Part shown: positions 1 through 7,613 of the stretch, piece after piece
Numbering within the stretch: the stretch's first letter is position 1
How the letters are laid out: every line of letters begins with the position of its first letter
NCBI GenBank assembly: GCA_017454335.1
Contig: JAFTDE010000025.1
Span: forward strand, 1 to 64,000
Reading direction: 5' to 3'
DNA from: Bacteroidales bacterium
Lineage (GTDB): Bacteria > Bacteroidota > Bacteroidia > Bacteroidales > UBA932
DNA: 64,000 bases
Position numbers and translations under genes: made by a program
Notes under the pieces: generated by a model
Told to the model about the DNA's origin: nothing
Seen by the model: only the letters and a program-made list of their open reading frames with translations
The model's database searches: none

Positions 1-139
1 ACGAAAGAACCTGTGTTCATATCGGAAGGGTATCTTCCGCAAAGTTAAGTTCAAATCGTTGCGCACTCAAAAACCTTGCAACTTTCTAACTTACAATATT
101 TTCAAAGAACTATCTTGAATTTTTAGTGGACAGTATTGA
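1..139. other. Left edge, unassigned
   Basis: I see no complete gene here. One plus-strand frame is open from the window edge to a TGA at 116-118 and would give a Lys/Arg-rich tail of 38 residues; another frame stops at 46-48. Either could be the end of a gene that starts outside the window. The stretch is AT-rich compared with the rest of the window, and I recognise no family. Confidence 0.3.
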
Positions 140-256
140 GTCAAAGAATTCTATGAAGCTCCCACTGTAACGGTGGTGGAGGTGCAAACTGTGGGCATCG
201 TCTGCGAGAGCGGCGGGCTTGAGAACTACAACAGGAATACTGAAGAAGACTGGTAA
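140..256 (+). pseudogene. Small YEAP-type peptide, start codon lost
   Basis: The frame 140-256 reads KEFYEAPTVTVVEVQ, later IVCESGG, and ends in EEDW followed by two TAA stops. It resembles the short (30-40 residue) Bacteroidales peptides that begin M-K-x-Y-x-x-P, carry a central C-x-S-G and end in an acidic residue plus Trp; this comparison is from memory of such sequences. An in-frame TGA (137-139) precedes it and the codon where ATG would be expected is GTC, so it has no usable start and is probably decayed or started in an unusual way. It lies 24 bases before the fimbrillin-like lipoprotein, the kind of neighbour such peptides often have. Confidence 0.35.
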
Positions 257-279
257 TAACCCTAAAAACGAAGAAAGCC

Positions 280-2037
280 ATGAAACAGACAAGCAAGATT
301 CTGAGCATCGTCGCCCTCTTCGCTGCGGGCGCATTAACAGTAGGTTGCAACAGCCTGAAGGAAGAACTGGAAGTTTCCGTTCCGGACACCGTTCAGGTGA
401 AGACCTTTACCTCCACGGTGGGCTTTGACGCTACGAAGGCCCTCACATCTGCCGGTGTGAAGACCTTTGCCGCAGACGAGACGATAGCCGTGTTCTACAC
501 GAACGAGAGCAGCAACCTGGTGAAGACAACCTATACATTTACTGCCGGCGATCTCATCGATGGCGGCCGCCGAGCCACGATTACCGTGTCCATGGACGAG
601 CCACAGGCCAACGGAGCGGTGAAGTATATCTATCCTGCCGCGATGGCCAATAACGATGGAAGCGTAAACTACAGCGCCCTGAATGCACAGGATGGTACGC
701 TGGAAACCCTCGCTGCCAACTTTGACGTGGCAACCTTTGACGGCAACCTCACCGCAGAAGCGGCCCTGCCCGCCAGCGTCAACCTCAGCAATCAGCTGGC
801 CATTGGCGAGTTCACCATAAAGAACTGGGGTGGAGACGCTATTACCAACAGCATTACCTCTCTCACTGTTGAGAATGGCGGGAACAGCTATACCGTCAGC
901 CCTTCGTCGCTGGACACCATTTATGTGGCCATGCAGCCTGTTACCACGGGCGACATCGTCTTCACCGCCACCGATGGAACGAGCAATTATTGCAAAACTG
1001 TCAGCGGCAAGACACTCGCACGGAACAACCTGTATCCCGTGAGCCTGAAGATGAACAAAGTGGTCAGTCTTGACGCACTGGAAAGCGACTATACGGCCCT
1101 GGATGGCGATATCCTGACAGGTACAAGAGATGGGACCTATCAGATTTCGATAACTGACGGGGCTACAGTGACGCTCAAAGACGTGGATATCACTGGCAAA
1201 GGCGAAGAATACAACGGATTTCCCGGCATCACCTGTCTTGGCGATGCTACTATCATGCTCAGTGGCACTAATAGCGTCAAGGGCGGTGCGGATGAATATG
1301 GAAGCGGCACTGGCGGCTGGCCCGGCATCTTCGTTCCCTACGACAAGACGCTGACTATCGACGGTACGGGTTCACTTGATGCTCGCCCTAGCGGCAGTAA
1401 TGAGTGGGCCCCGGGTATCGGTTCCAGTTGTGATGATTGGTGCGGAAATATTATAATTCAGGGTGGCAGTGTAACGGCCACGGGAGGATACAGAAGTGCA
1501 GGCATCGGCGGTGGATGTTTCAGTGAGTTTGGATGCGGTAATATTACCATCACCGGCTCGGCTAATGTCTCAGCAACGGGCGGTAATGGTGCTGCTGGAA
1601 TCGGCAGTGGATATAATACCAATAGCTCTTGTGGCAACATAACCATCAGCACTACCGGAACTGTAACAGCACAAGGCGGCAGGGAAGGAGCAGGTATCGG
1701 CACGGGATATAGAGGTAATTGTGGCAATATAACCATCAGCAAGGGAACCGTTACAGCGACGGGAAAAGCTCGGGCCGCGGGCATCGGCACTGGTTGGCCC
1801 GACGGAATAGGCAGTTCTATCTGCGGCGATATCACCATTACCACCGGTGTCACTAGCGTAACCGCCACGAAAGGTTCAGGCGGCCAGTGTTCCATTGGCA
1901 AAGGAGAATACGGGGCCAATTGCAACTCAGTAACCATCGGCGGCACGGTGTACATGGAAGGCGGTTTCTTCATCGTGGATGAAGAGATCGACGGCGAAAC
2001 GTATCTTACACAGAGCCCGCTGGTCTATACACCATAA
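280..2037 (+). CDS. Fimbrillin-like lipoprotein with Gly-rich repeats
   Basis: A 585-residue surface lipoprotein. The N-terminus is Lys-positive and hydrophobic with the lipobox GALTVGC, so it should be cleaved by signal peptidase II with lipid on Cys23. Residues 25-265 look like the fimbrillin/Mfa-like fold of Bacteroidales (the segment after the lipobox ends in ATKALTSAGVKTF, then a ...LYPVSLKM strand). From about residue 375 there are five to six repeats of about 30 residues with the pattern CGNITI-x-GTVTATGG-x(3)-AGIGxG, each usually with one or two Cys, which should form a beta-helix-like stack. The likely role is adhesion or glycan binding at the cell surface; this is inference. A purine-rich stretch (gaagaaag) precedes the ATG. 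A strong terminator follows. It could also be called a carbohydrate-binding domain protein. Confidence 0.8.
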   Translation: MKQTSKILSIVALFAAGALTVGCNSLKEELEVSVPDTVQVKTFTSTVGFDATKALTSAGVKTFAADETIAVFYTNESSNLVKTTYTFTAGDLIDGGRRATITVSMDEPQANGAVKYIYPAAMANNDGSVNYSALNAQDGTLETLAANFDVATFDGNLTAEAALPASVNLSNQLAIGEFTIKNWGGDAITNSITSLTVENGGNSYTVSPSSLDTIYVAMQPVTTGDIVFTATDGTSNYCKTVSGKTLARNNLYPVSLKMNKVVSLDALESDYTALDGDILTGTRDGTYQISITDGATVTLKDVDITGKGEEYNGFPGITCLGDATIMLSGTNSVKGGADEYGSGTGGWPGIFVPYDKTLTIDGTGSLDARPSGSNEWAPGIGSSCDDWCGNIIIQGGSVTATGGYRSAGIGGGCFSEFGCGNITITGSANVSATGGNGAAGIGSGYNTNSSCGNITISTTGTVTAQGGREGAGIGTGYRGNCGNITISKGTVTATGKARAAGIGTGWPDGIGSSICGDITITTGVTSVTATKGSGGQCSIGKGEYGANCNSVTIGGTVYMEGGFFIVDEEIDGETYLTQSPLVYTP

Positions 2038-2071
2038 CCGTAGGTAATGTGATAATACCATACAATCAAAT

Positions 2072-2105
2072 CCCTGTCAGCCTTCACGCTCGGCAGGGTT
2101 TTTTT
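2072..2105 (+). terminator. Intrinsic terminator of the fimbrillin-like gene
   Basis: CCCTGTC (2072-2078) pairs with GGCAGGG (2092-2098), allowing one G-U pair, around a 13-base loop, followed by a run of seven T. It lies 34 bases after the stop codon. Confidence 0.85.
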
Positions 2106-2209
2106 AGGGTCGGCTACATGGTCCACTCCTTCACTCCACACCCCCTCTAACCCCGCAAATCCATCACTGAGCTAACAGGTTGAATTTCTTTGATTTATGT
2201 GCATTTTTA

Positions 2210-2241
2210 TTTGGAGGTGTCAAAAAAGTTTTTTATATTTG
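2210..2241 (+). promoter_or_regulatory. Bacteroidetes-type promoter
   Basis: TTTG (2210-2213), a 20-base gap, then TATATTTG (2234-2241). This is a full match to the Bacteroidetes sigma-AB consensus TTTG-N19-21-TAnnTTTG. The expected start of transcription is near 2246-2250. No coding gene begins directly downstream; the first hairpin with a T-run is at 2293-2322. Confidence 0.65.
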
Positions 2242-2246
2242 TATTG

Positions 2247-2322
2247 TTGGTTAAAGGCATATTAGTGAGTTTAAAATTTAATAAGTAATCTCCAAGGGGC
2301 GCTTCTATGTGCCCTTTGTTTT
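2247..2322 (+). ncRNA. Possible small RNA or attenuated leader
   Basis: Between the promoter at 2210-2241 and the hairpin CAAGGGGC/GCCCTTTG (2293-2300 with 2311-2318, one G-U pair) followed by TTTT, about 75 bases could be transcribed and terminated. There is no convincing reading frame. It may be a stand-alone small RNA, or the interrupted leader of something lost when the foreign DNA to the right arrived. I recognise no RNA family. Confidence 0.3.
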
Positions 2323-2405
2323 ATGCCATCACCCTCCGATATCTCAACAGGAGGTCGCCTTTAGCCAACAATGCCCCATCGCGGTCATAATCCCGGAAAT
2401 CCACT

Positions 2406-2515
2406 TTCCTATTTTTTAACAAAAACGCGATAGGGTGTATAGAAAATAGGTATTATCACTTACTTCTAGAGACAACATTTTCCGATTTTTTAACAAAAAT
2501 GAACTTCAGTGTATA
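2406..2515 (+). repeat. Two direct repeats upstream of the TGA-rich helicase
   Basis: TTCCnATTTTTTAACAAAAA occurs at 2406-2425 and 2480-2499; each copy is followed after 9 bases by GTGTATA (2435-2441, 2509-2515). The two 36-base units are 74 bases apart in the same orientation, about seven helical turns. They could be replication iterons, operator sites, or promoters read by a phage polymerase. They lie 109 bases before the helicase ATG and no other copy was seen. Confidence 0.6.
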
Positions 2516-2623
2516 AAGAATATATAAACTCACTCAATTTTACCACCCCCAAAAAAAGATGTGTACCACAGCTATGCTGGCACACAAGTAAAAGAGATAT
2601 ACAAACAATTAAACTAAAAGAAA

Positions 2624-4408
2624 ATGTTACAGAAAATTATGCCTTTAAAAAGGAAGGACTACCTGTCCGACTGAATGGACAAGCTTCCCGAAAACACGGT
2701 TCTGAACAAGGGCCTTACAGGATGCGGAGCCACGACGCTCGCCATCCAAGAAAAGAGAGATACGATCATAGCGGTTCCGTTCACGGCGCTAATTGATAAC
2801 AAAACTGCAAATCCGGATCACAAAGACATCCTCCTTGGCCTATATGGTGAAACGCCTGATGACTTTAGATCGGAGATCACTGCTTATGTGGACGGCCATC
2901 CCCAAATCAAGATCATGACGACGTACGACAGCCTCCCCAAGGTTTGCAGCACGCTCACAGCCCTCCGGTACGATCCATATAACAGGATGCATCTAGCCAT
3001 CGACGAATGGCACCTGCTCATGATGAACTATGGCTTCCGAGGTAACACAATCCGAAACCTGCTGGCAGAGGCGAAGCATTTCAAGACCGTCACTTATATG
3101 TCTGCTACCCCCATAAACAGGGAATACTGATTCCCCGAGATGCAAGGGCTGCAGGAGATGAAGATTGATTGACCGAATGCCAAAAACGTCAAGGTGCACA
3201 AGGTGCAAACACCATCTCCGGTAAAGACTACTGCCATGATGTGCCAAAACCGCATTAAAGATGGAACCGGACCGAACTACCATATGTTCATGAACTCTGT
3301 AAAGGGAATTGTGGATATCATCAACAAAGCCAAACTGACGCCCGAAAATTGTCGCGTGGTCTGTGCGAATACAGAGAAGAACAAATCCAAGCTCCCGGAT
3401 GGCTTCACGATCTCATCTGCCAACGATCCGGTGAAGACCATCAACTTCTACACCTCTACTTGCTTTGAAGGATGCGACCTACTCGATGAAAACAGCCGCA
3501 CGTTCATCATCTGCGACCCCAATCGTCCAACAACCGTTCTTGACATATCAACATCGATGCTGCAGATTTGTGGCCGGATCCGGAATTCACGCCACAGGGG
3601 AGAGATGACCCTTATATACAACACCACTCGCTATGAGGAAGAGGAGAGCCTTGAACTTTATATGAAACGTATTGAATCCGAAATTGCGGAAGCCGAGGAA
3701 GATATTGCCTGATTAAATGGCGGACCGGATACCAAGCTGCGCAAACAACTCCTTCTAGAGCTCAAGGAATTCGATGCCCCGTTCATTCTCTATGAGAACG
3801 GAGAGATCAAGATTGACCAGGCAATGATTCACCTAGATATCATCAACTATAAGATCCTGCATGGTTTGTTCGCAACGCAGGTAAACCTTGATGCCGAATT
3901 CGAGAAGAGCAATATCGATATCGCAAGTAACCGGTATGACGCAGATGCCCGCTACGTAAAATTGATGGCAACTCCCAGAATTACTTTCAAGGATTGTTGT
4001 GAAAGGTATGCTGAGTTGAAGCCACAGCCAGGATTATTCCGCTTTAATGAGGATGAGCAGTTGGCGCGTCTTCGCTTCCTTTGTCCGGAGGCTTGTACGG
4101 CGGTAGATAAAATGGGTATAGAAACACTCCGGGAAATGAAGTTCCAGAAGACGAACATCCTTCGGAAGATGGCCAGCATCTGCGATGATGCCCAGGGCCT
4201 CAAGATCAAACGGGAATTGGACAGAAGGCTCTCCAAATTCCAGGCATATACCATTGGTGAGATCAGAAAGGTTCTGGGTGAGGTTTACCAGGACTGCGGC
4301 TACAACAAGAAACCGGTTGCGACAGATCTTGACAGGTGGTATCGCTTCCGAGCCACAAAGTATACAAAAAAGGCTCCCGATGTGGGAGCCTTGACTGTTA
4401 TTAATTGA
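2624..4408 (+). CDS. Superfamily 2 helicase with four in-frame TGA codons
   Basis: Reading from ATG 2624 gives 594 codons in one uninterrupted frame except for TGA at codons 17, 169, 183 and 363 (2672, 3128, 3170, 3710). No TAA, TAG or frameshift is seen. Helicase features include an A-loop-like LTGCGATT (residues 31-38), AIDEWHLL (DExH box, about 125-132), YMSATP (about 158-163) and QICGRIRNSR (motif VI). The sequence resembles DEAD/DEAH helicases of Bacteroides phages and plasmids. Where TGA occurs the context suggests Trp: NREY-W-FPEM, MKID-W-PNAK, EEDIA-W-LNGG. Two other Trp codons are TGG (codons 129, 572). The gene is more AT-rich than its neighbours. The last 10-15 codons run into a host terminator, so the true 3' end is probably missing. 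The alternatives are a phage gene using TGA for Trp, or a pseudogene hit four times at Trp codons. In this host, which stops at TGA elsewhere, it should not give full-length protein. Confidence 0.65.
4366..4392 (-). terminator. Minus-strand terminator at the edge of the foreign gene
   Basis: A perfect 9-bp stem AAGGCTCCC (4370-4378)/GGGAGCCTT (4384-4392) with a 5-base loop. On the minus strand it is followed by six T, so it terminates leftward transcription from the decayed lipoprotein and the beta-propeller gene. It sits inside the last open codons of the helicase frame, which marks the likely junction between host and foreign DNA. Confidence 0.75.
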
Positions 4409-4573
4409 CTTTCTGAAAACCAACGAAAGATTCTCTTCCTTCAAGGTCTCTTCACTATAGACAACTTGCCAAGTGGCCACAAGACCGTCTTGACTTTCAG
4501 CCTTATTACAGGAAGACAGAAATCCCACGCCAAAAAGAATAAGAGCGATGTAAAGAAATTTTTTATCTTCCAA
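4401..4573 (-). pseudogene. Remnant of a small lipoprotein
   Basis: On the minus strand a frame starting at TTG 4573 (no ATG) reads EDKKFLYIALILFGVGFL then SSC-NKAESQ, a clear type II signal peptide, and then LVATWQVVYSEE. A second frame supplies RDLEGRESFVGFQKVN and double stops TAATAA directly before the terminator at 4366-4392. The two pieces look like the start and the end of one lipoprotein joined out of frame after loss of the middle, with the start codon also lost. The TTG overlaps the end of the upstream beta-propeller gene. Confidence 0.45.
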
Positions 4574-5615
4574 AATCTCCGGGATTCTCTGACCAGCCGG
4601 GTTCGCTGAGAATCTGGACGGCCGTGACGGGGCCGAGATGCTTCCAGTCTTCGACCGCCCAGACAACCTGCTTGTCCGGGGTCACTTCCACAAGTTGGGC
4701 ACCGGAACCGGAAGTTCCCCGCGCACACAGGATGGTGTTGCCATTGTTCAGACGGACCACGGTCTGGCACTTGCCGGGGCGGTAGGGCTCCGGGATCTCA
4801 TCCAGGTCAAGCTCCCAGACCGTTTCCTTGGCCTTGTTGACTTCAATGACCTTCCGGTCCCGCTCCATGCTGATGAGCGTATTGCCGTTCTTGAGCCGGA
4901 CAGCCGACCAGGGCTGGCGGCAATCATACTGCCAAATGATGTTCCAGTCCTTGTCGAACTCGACAACCTTGGCCTCGGAGATATAGCTCAGCAACCAGGT
5001 GCCTTCGTCGGTGTAACGCATCCTGCGGCTTTGGCCGTGCGTGGAACTGTTGGGGAAATCAAGGGTATGCTCCCACAGGACCTCGCCGGTGTTGTGGTTG
5101 AACATCACGACCCGTCCGGAGGGTTTCTTGTTGACCAGCATGAAGGCAAGGTCTTTGCCGATAGGCTGAAGCGTGTGGAGTTCCTCGCCGTCCTGGCAGT
5201 CGTAGCGCCACACTTCGCGCTTGTCGGGCGTAACCTTGGCAGCGAAGGTTTGGCGGGAGAAAAGGATGGATCCGTCCCGCAACATCCAGATATCGCCGAG
5301 TTCCCAGCCCGGACCGGTGTCATATTTCCAGACCACCTCACCTTTATCCACCAGGAGGATACGGTTATAGCCTTCGCCGATATAGAGCATCGGATAACGT
5401 GAAAGGCCCTCTCCGGGCCAGGCGGGATCAGTGACCTTGTCGGACATCCAGGCAAAGTTCTCGCCGATGTTGGTGTCTTCGGCCGGACCGGTCTCCGGCA
5501 CATTGTCAGCTGTAAAGAGAGGGATCAGGTCGGAAAGTGTTTCCGGCGTGCGGGGGCCGGCGCAGGCCCAAAGGCACAGAGCCATGGCGAAAAGTAAATG
5601 CTTAGTAAAACTCAT
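4563..5615 (-). CDS. Beta-propeller lipoprotein
   Basis: A 350-residue secreted lipoprotein. The ATG at 5615 gives MSFTKHLLFAMALCLWACAG with lipobox LWAC. The rest consists of repeated blade-like units with the patterns G-x-V-x-W-x-Y-D, RLKNGNTLIS and RLNNGNTILC, typical of PQQ/arylsulfotransferase-type six-bladed propellers in Bacteroidetes. No catalytic His of the arylsulfotransferases is obvious, so it may be a binding or scaffold protein. A longer in-frame extension upstream lacks coding character and overlaps the YdeI gene. A TATCTTTG element lies 27 bases upstream. The exact substrate is unknown. Confidence 0.7.
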   Translation of the reverse strand: MSFTKHLLFAMALCLWACAGPRTPETLSDLIPLFTADNVPETGPAEDTNIGENFAWMSDKVTDPAWPGEGLSRYPMLYIGEGYNRILLVDKGEVVWKYDTGPGWELGDIWMLRDGSILFSRQTFAAKVTPDKREVWRYDCQDGEELHTLQPIGKDLAFMLVNKKPSGRVVMFNHNTGEVLWEHTLDFPNSSTHGQSRRMRYTDEGTWLLSYISEAKVVEFDKDWNIIWQYDCRQPWSAVRLKNGNTLISMERDRKVIEVNKAKETVWELDLDEIPEPYRPGKCQTVVRLNNGNTILCARGTSGSGAQLVEVTPDKQVVWAVEDWKHLGPVTAVQILSEPGWSENPGDFGR

Positions 5616-5641
5616 GATAGATGATAGATGATGTATATATA

Positions 5642-5649
5642 CAAAGATA
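5642..5649 (-). promoter_or_regulatory. -7 element TATCTTTG for the beta-propeller gene
   Basis: TATCTTTG on the minus strand, 26 bases before the ATG at 5615. No clear TTTG is seen about 20 bases further upstream. The element lies just after the YdeI stop codon. Confidence 0.5.
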
Positions 5650-5650
5650 C

Positions 5651-6241
5651 TCATTTTCCGCCAGCGCCCGGCATGTAATACTTCTCCACACCGCCGTAGC
5701 CGACGATCAGTTTGTTCAGGCGGGTGTTCCGGATGAAGTGGGCCAGGCGCCTGGCGAACTCGTCCGGGCGTTTCCGGGCAGCGTCGATATAGGCCACGCG
5801 GATCCGCTTGTAGGGTTCGGAAAAGGACTGATAGTTCCGCCAGACCGTCTTGTCCAGGCGCAGCTCGGCCAGGATGTCTTTCGGGAAGCGGTACGGCGTG
5901 CTGATCAGTCCGGCGACGCTTTCCCGCACGGCCGGAAGGATCATTCCCTGCGCGTCCAGCCAGATCAGCCTTTCGATATTCGGGCGGGAATACGGGCTGC
6001 CCTTGCGGCGCGGTGTGAAGCGGCGCAGCTTGTGCGTCTCGTCCAGTGTTCCGGCGACGCCGTCGATCCATCCGAAACACAGCGCTTCCTCCACCGCATC
6101 GTTGTAGCTAATGCTCTCTTCCCCCGCCGCCTTCACGGGAAAAACCAGCCAGACCTCGCCGGCCGTTTCGTGATTCGCGGCCAGCCAGTCCCGCCACAAG
6201 CGGCGGCACGGACAAAACAGAATGGAGCGCTCTTCCGTCAT
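5651..6241 (-). CDS. YdeI/OmpD-associated family protein
   Basis: A 196-residue soluble protein. The N-terminal part has WRDWLAANHETAGEVWLVFP, then SYNDAVEEALCFGWIDG and RRFTPRRKGSPYSRPN, the conserved signature of the YdeI/bacteriocin-protection family; the C-terminal part has the helical domain ending in RNTRLNKLIVGYGGVEKYYM. The molecular function of the family is not well established. The ATG overlaps the stop of the EamA gene in the form ATGA, so the two are translationally coupled. No signal peptide. Confidence 0.85.
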   Translation of the reverse strand: MTEERSILFCPCRRLWRDWLAANHETAGEVWLVFPVKAAGEESISYNDAVEEALCFGWIDGVAGTLDETHKLRRFTPRRKGSPYSRPNIERLIWLDAQGMILPAVRESVAGLISTPYRFPKDILAELRLDKTVWRNYQSFSEPYKRIRVAYIDAARKRPDEFARRLAHFIRNTRLNKLIVGYGGVEKYYMPGAGGK

Positions 6242-7170
6242 CGCTTCATCGATCCGGTCCCGGATGCAGCCCCCGCGGCGCGGCTGCGGTTAACCAGTGC
6301 GACGCCGATGAAGATCAGCAGGGTCGCGCAGACCTTCTGCCAGCTCAGCACGTCCTCCCGCATCACGATGGCGATCACCGCCGTGACGACGGGCTGGAGA
6401 TAGACGTACATGCTGACCAGGGTGGGACGCAGGCGCTGCTGGCCGTAGGGAATCATGAAATAGGCGAAGAAGGTCGCGAAGAGGATCAGGTATCCCATCT
6501 CCCAGTACACCTGGGCGGGAACCGCCGCGTAATCGCAGGTCAGCAGTTCGCGCACGGAGAAGGGCAGGGACATCAGCAGCGAAGCCAGGAACGACCATTT
6601 CATGAAGGTCACGACGCTGTATTTGGCGATCAGCGGCCGGAAGGCACCGAGGTACGAAGCGAAGCTGAGCGCGTTCATCAACAGCAGGACGAAACCGATG
6701 GGCAGGGTGTGCTCCACCCCGCCGGTCGCCCGGACGGAATTGAAGATCAGCAGCAGCACGCCGGCGAAACTGACCGCCACGCCGCCGGCCTTCAGGGGCG
6801 TGATCGGCTCTTTCAGGAAAATGGCCGCAAAGAACATCGTGAAGATGGGCGTGAAGGTACCGATGATCGAGATGTCGATCGCCGTCGAAACGTCCAGGGC
6901 CGTCAGGAAGGTCATCTGCGGCACGAAGAGGCCCAGGAACGAAGCCAGCACGATCTTCGGCAGGTCCCGCCGGTCGACCTTCTCCTTCGGGAGGAAGAGC
7001 GAGGCAATCCAGAACAGTCCCCCGGCGAAAAGCGCCCGCAGGGTGAAGATCGCGATCGGGCTGAAGGCGTCGGACCGGGCGATATCTTTACATAGGATGA
7101 CGTTCAGTCCGAAAATAATATAGGCACCGGCTACAGCCAGGTGCCCGATCAAAGTAGATTTTCCGTTCAT
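6238..7170 (-). CDS. EamA/DMT-family transporter
   Basis: 310 residues with about ten hydrophobic helices in two repeats, the layout of the drug/metabolite transporter superfamily (two EamA domains). Typical parts are FGLNVILCKD in the first helix, a TLRALFAGGLFW segment, FLKEPITPLKAGGVAVSFAG at the end of the first repeat and YVYLQPVVTAVIA near the start of the last helices. It should export or exchange a small metabolite across the inner membrane; the substrate cannot be told. It is 9 bases downstream of a small conserved acidic protein gene and overlaps YdeI by 4 bases. Confidence 0.9.
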   Translation of the reverse strand: MNGKSTLIGHLAVAGAYIIFGLNVILCKDIARSDAFSPIAIFTLRALFAGGLFWIASLFLPKEKVDRRDLPKIVLASFLGLFVPQMTFLTALDVSTAIDISIIGTFTPIFTMFFAAIFLKEPITPLKAGGVAVSFAGVLLLIFNSVRATGGVEHTLPIGFVLLLMNALSFASYLGAFRPLIAKYSVVTFMKWSFLASLLMSLPFSVRELLTCDYAAVPAQVYWEMGYLILFATFFAYFMIPYGQQRLRPTLVSMYVYLQPVVTAVIAIVMREDVLSWQKVCATLLIFIGVALVNRSRAAGAASGTGSMKR

Positions 7171-7179
7171 GTCCCAAAC

Positions 7180-7557
7180 TTACTCGCCGCCGTCGCCGCC
7201 GTCATCGTCACCGCCGTACTGCGAGATGTTGTCGTCAGGAAGCGCTTCGCCTTCGGTATCGGCCCCGGCGCTCGTTCCGGCGACCTGCTCGTTCTCGGCA
7301 TCCTCTTCGCCTTCCAGCCAGCGCTCGATATCCTCGATGTCGTCCGTCTTGATCTTGATCTTCACGAGGTAGATCGCATCGGGGATCTCGATGGTCACGG
7401 CATAGAAAGGAGTCCCGTCCGGTTTGGTATATTTAATCAGGTCAGGGAGATAGTCGTTGAATCCCTTGGGATAACGCTCAGCAAAAACCTCCGCCAGTTC
7501 GGGGCTCATGTTCTCGTAACTGACCACGTGTCTTTTCCTATTGTCCTGTGCTGCCAT
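7180..7557 (-). CDS. Conserved acidic Bacteroidales protein of unknown function
   Basis: 125 residues with no signal peptide. Residues 1-85 are the conserved part: SYENMSPELAEVFAERYPKG, then FYAVTIEIPDAIYLVKIKIK. The last 40 residues are strongly acidic and end in Gly/Asp repeats. Similar small acidic proteins are widespread in Bacteroidales, often near essential genes; I know of no assigned function. It has its own promoter at 7581-7611 and is the first gene of a run with the EamA transporter and YdeI. Confidence 0.75.
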   Translation of the reverse strand: MAAQDNRKRHVVSYENMSPELAEVFAERYPKGFNDYLPDLIKYTKPDGTPFYAVTIEIPDAIYLVKIKIKTDDIEDIERWLEGEEDAENEQVAGTSAGADTEGEALPDDNISQYGGDDDGGDGGE

Positions 7558-7580
7558 ATCGACTGTTTCGTTTTGTACTG

Positions 7581-7611
7581 CAATATTAGAACAATAATTT
7601 GTAAAAACAAA
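7581..7611 (-). promoter_or_regulatory. Promoter of the acidic protein-EamA-YdeI run
   Basis: On the minus strand TTTG (7608-7611), a 19-base gap, then TAATATTG (7581-7588), one mismatch from TAnnTTTG. A short inverted repeat (7597-7602 with 7607-7612) overlaps the upstream element. Confidence 0.55.
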
Positions 7612-7613
7612 TA

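Noticed and set aside
2509..2796. A 95-codon plus-strand frame before the helicase
   Set aside because: It overlaps the helicase start in another frame; its second half is a shadow of helicase codons.
7597..7612. Terminator after argS
   Set aside because: Only a 6-bp A/T stem; it overlaps a better-supported promoter for the next gene.
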